From Mycobacterium sp. (GTDB lineage Bacteria > Actinomycetota > Actinomycetes > Mycobacteriales > Mycobacteriaceae), in contig JAQSXQ010000084.1 in assembly GCA_029256565.1 (NCBI GenBank), positions 1 through 7,053 on the forward strand: a stretch of DNA of 7,053 nt, written 5' to 3'. Positions 5,450 through 7,053 of this stretch are shown here, one piece after another (position 1 is the stretch's first letter; every line of letters starts with the position of its first letter). The notes beneath the pieces are model-generated. The model was not told the origin of the DNA and made no database searches. It saw only the letters and a program-made list of their open reading frames with translations. The position numbers and the translations under genes are program-made.

Positions 5450-6547
5450 ATGTCCCGAGGTCCAGCGCCACGGCGCCGAGCGACCCTGGCATCCTTGGCC
5501 GCCGAACTCAAGGTTTCGCGCACCACGATCTCCAATGCCTACAACCGTCCGGATCAGTTGTCAGCGGATCTGCGGGACCGCGTGCTCGCCACCGCGAAGC
5601 AGTTGGGTTACCCGGGTCCCGACCCGGTCGCCCGGTCACTGCGCACCCGCCGCGCCGGTGCGGTGGGCCTGATGATCACCGAACCGCTCAACTATTCGTT
5701 CAGTGACCCGGCGGCCCTCGACTTCGTTGCAGGCCTTGCCGAATCGTGCGAGGAGGTCGGACAGGGGCTGCTGCTGGTCGCCGTCGGCCCCAACCGCAGC
5801 GTGAGCGACGGTACTGCCGCGGTGCTGGCGGCCGGAGTCGACGGGTTCGTCGTCTACTCGGCCTCCGACGACGACCCGTACCTACCGGTCGTGCAACAGC
5901 GGGCCCTGCCGTTGGTCGTCGTCGATCAGCCCAAGCACGTCGCCGGGGCGTCGCACGTCGGCATCGACGACCGGGCCGCGATGCGAGCGATGGCCGAGCA
6001 CGTCCTGGAACTCGGGCACCGCGAGATCGGGCTGCTCACCATGCGTCTCGGGCGCGAACGGCCCGATGCCGGTGTGGTGGCCGTCGCCGACCCCGAGCGG
6101 GCCGGGACGCCGCACTTCGACGTGCAGGGGGACCGGATCCAGGGCGTGCGCGACGCGATGACCGCCCACGGGGTCGACCCGCAGAAGCTGGTGATCGTCG
6201 AGAGCTTCGAACATCAGCCCACGTCCGGTGGTCTGGCCGCCGAGGTGGCGCTCGAGGCGAATCCGCGCATCACCGCGCTGATGTGCACGGCCGACGTGCT
6301 GGCGTTGTCGGCGATGGACTACCTGCGGGCGCGCGGCATCTACGTACCCGGCCAGCTGACCGTCACGGGCTTCGACGGGATCCCCGATGCCCTCAGCAGG
6401 GGGTTGACGACGGTGCGCCAGCCGAGCATCGAGAAGGGCCGCCGCGCGGGCCGCCTGCTGCACCAGCCGTCGCGCTCGGGCCTGCCGGAGATCGAGGTGC
6501 TCGACACCGAATTGATCCGCGGCAGGACGTCGGGACCACCGGCCTAG
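5450..6547 (+). CDS. LacI-family transcriptional regulator
   Basis: This is a 365-residue DNA-binding regulator. The N-terminal LacI helix-turn-helix covers about residues 12-33 (LASLAAELKVSRTTISNAY, from L13), followed by the usual RDRVLATAKQLGY helix and a hinge around 60-70 (PVARSLRT). A periplasmic-binding-protein-like effector domain fills about 70-360 and ends with the family's T306-GFDG motif and a LTTVRQP segment. The length is normal. It resembles what I recall of M. tuberculosis Rv3575c, but that is memory, not a search. The effector, often a sugar or nucleoside in this family, cannot be read from sequence, and no sugar-use genes are in view. The gene is 233 nt from znuB with its own likely promoter, so it need not regulate metal transport. 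Its stop codon overlaps that of the convergent downstream gene. Confidence 0.9.
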   Translation: MSRGPAPRRRATLASLAAELKVSRTTISNAYNRPDQLSADLRDRVLATAKQLGYPGPDPVARSLRTRRAGAVGLMITEPLNYSFSDPAALDFVAGLAESCEEVGQGLLLVAVGPNRSVSDGTAAVLAAGVDGFVVYSASDDDPYLPVVQQRALPLVVVDQPKHVAGASHVGIDDRAAMRAMAEHVLELGHREIGLLTMRLGRERPDAGVVAVADPERAGTPHFDVQGDRIQGVRDAMTAHGVDPQKLVIVESFEHQPTSGGLAAEVALEANPRITALMCTADVLALSAMDYLRARGIYVPGQLTVTGFDGIPDALSRGLTTVRQPSIEKGRRAGRLLHQPSRSGLPEIEVLDTELIRGRTSGPPA

Positions 6548-7053
6548 GGCGCGGTCACCGGCTCGGTGGCCCGCCACTGGTCGACCATCGGTGCGATGGC
6601 CTCGACGAGCATTGGTAGTTCCGGCGCCATCGCCAGCGCTGCGATCATGGCAAGGCGCCCCGCCGCTTCCGTCAGGCGCAGCACCCGCTCGTCGACGGTG
6701 CGCAAGCCCAGGGCGACGGCCTCGTCGTCGTAGACGGCGAGCGCCTCGGGGCCCACCATCGCGAGGTCGGACTCGACGGCGCCGGTGGTGACGAGTTCGA
6801 AGTCCGACCACAGATCGCCGGCCGGTGTGCTGATCACGTTGTGGTACGGCGCATCCCCGTGAATCGTCTGTAGGTCGACGCCGGGGAAGGCCTCCGTGAA
6901 CGCCACCCGCGACGTGAGCACCGGTCCGATCGCGTCCCACTCCCGTTGCGCGCGGCGGAGATCGGCGGCGTCGATCAGGTGGGGCAGCCGCGCCAGCGCG
7001 GACAGCCCCTCGGGCACGTAGCTGCCGAACGGCGCCCAGAAGCCGAGCCGGTC
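6544..7053 (-). CDS. aminoglycoside phosphotransferase-fold protein, C-terminal part (cut by window edge)
   Basis: The last 169 codons of a minus-strand gene are visible; the frame stays open to the right edge, so the start and ATP-binding N-lobe lie outside. The catalytic-loop (Brenner) motif HGDAPYHN is present, with the expected Asp and Asn of HGDxxxxN about 65-72 residues in from the window edge. Seventeen residues beyond the catalytic Asp comes SDFELV, in the place of the metal-binding DFD/DFG-type motif. These define the APH/choline-kinase-like fold, which phosphorylates small molecules such as aminoglycosides, sugars or choline. The substrate is unknown, and nothing shows antibiotic resistance. 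An internal GTG at 7015-7017 could be taken for a start, but the family fold needs far more upstream sequence. It converges on the LacI-type gene with a 4-nt overlap. Confidence 0.8.
   Translation of the reverse strand, partial: DRLGFWAPFGSYVPEGLSALARLPHLIDAADLRRAQREWDAIGPVLTSRVAFTEAFPGVDLQTIHGDAPYHNVISTPAGDLWSDFELVTTGAVESDLAMVGPEALAVYDDEAVALGLRTVDERVLRLTEAAGRLAMIAALAMAPELPMLVEAIAPMVDQWRATEPVTAP

Noticed and set aside
5882..6940. 352-codon minus-strand open frame spanning the LacI-type gene and the kinase-like gene
   Set aside because: It overlaps two genes with clear family motifs, one of them on the same strand in another frame, and its own product shows only low-complexity Arg/Gly/His composition.
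6544..7053. Antibiotic-resistance reading of the APH-like fragment
   Set aside because: Only fold-level motifs are seen. APH-fold proteins act on many substrates, the N-terminal part is missing, and there is no mobile-element context.
1..7053. CRISPR arrays, tRNA/rRNA genes, insertion sequences, phage attachment sites
   Set aside because: No spaced direct repeats, RNA gene hallmarks, transposase coding or flanking terminal repeats were found on reading both strands; the window is filled with ordinary chromosomal genes.

Overview
The window is high-GC DNA whose genes match a mycobacterium, most likely a fast-growing Mycobacterium/Mycolicibacterium. The main reasons are a DUF1490 (PacL-type) protein directly followed by a CtpC-type P-type ATPase, a pairing known from mycobacteria, and GTG starts, mycobacterial -10 elements (TANNNT) and apparent leaderless starts. 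The species cannot be named from the sequence alone.

Layout. (1) Positions 41-2485 are a two-gene metal-export operon: a small membrane-anchored PacL-like chaperone ending in an HDHDH metal-binding tail, then the 718-residue ATPase CtpC. They are 3 nt apart and in the same reading frame. (2) Positions 2531-5216 are a zinc/manganese ABC importer in the order znuA (lipoprotein), znuC (ATPase), znuB (permease). The cistrons overlap, and the operon is preceded by a Fur/Zur-like box lying directly on the -10 element of what looks like a leaderless promoter. (3) Positions 5217-5449 are a 233-nt intergenic stretch with a weak bulged inverted repeat and a probable promoter. (4) Positions 5450-6547 encode a LacI-family regulator. 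(5) Positions 6544-7053, minus strand, hold the C-terminal part of an aminoglycoside-phosphotransferase-fold protein that runs off the right edge. It converges on the regulator gene, and the two genes share a CTAG that supplies both stop codons.

How it works together. The first 5.2 kb is a compact transition-metal homeostasis locus. PacL/CtpC would pump Zn2+ (or Mn2+) out when metal is high, and ZnuABC would bring it in when metal is low and Zur falls off its operator. Export and import units are only 67 bp apart on the same strand with no convincing terminator between them. The LacI regulator and kinase-like gene have no visible link to metals. The components belong to known families. The more unusual points are the variant PacL tail, the Zur box on a leaderless promoter, and the predicted H/H/E/E metal-ligand set of the importer's binding protein.
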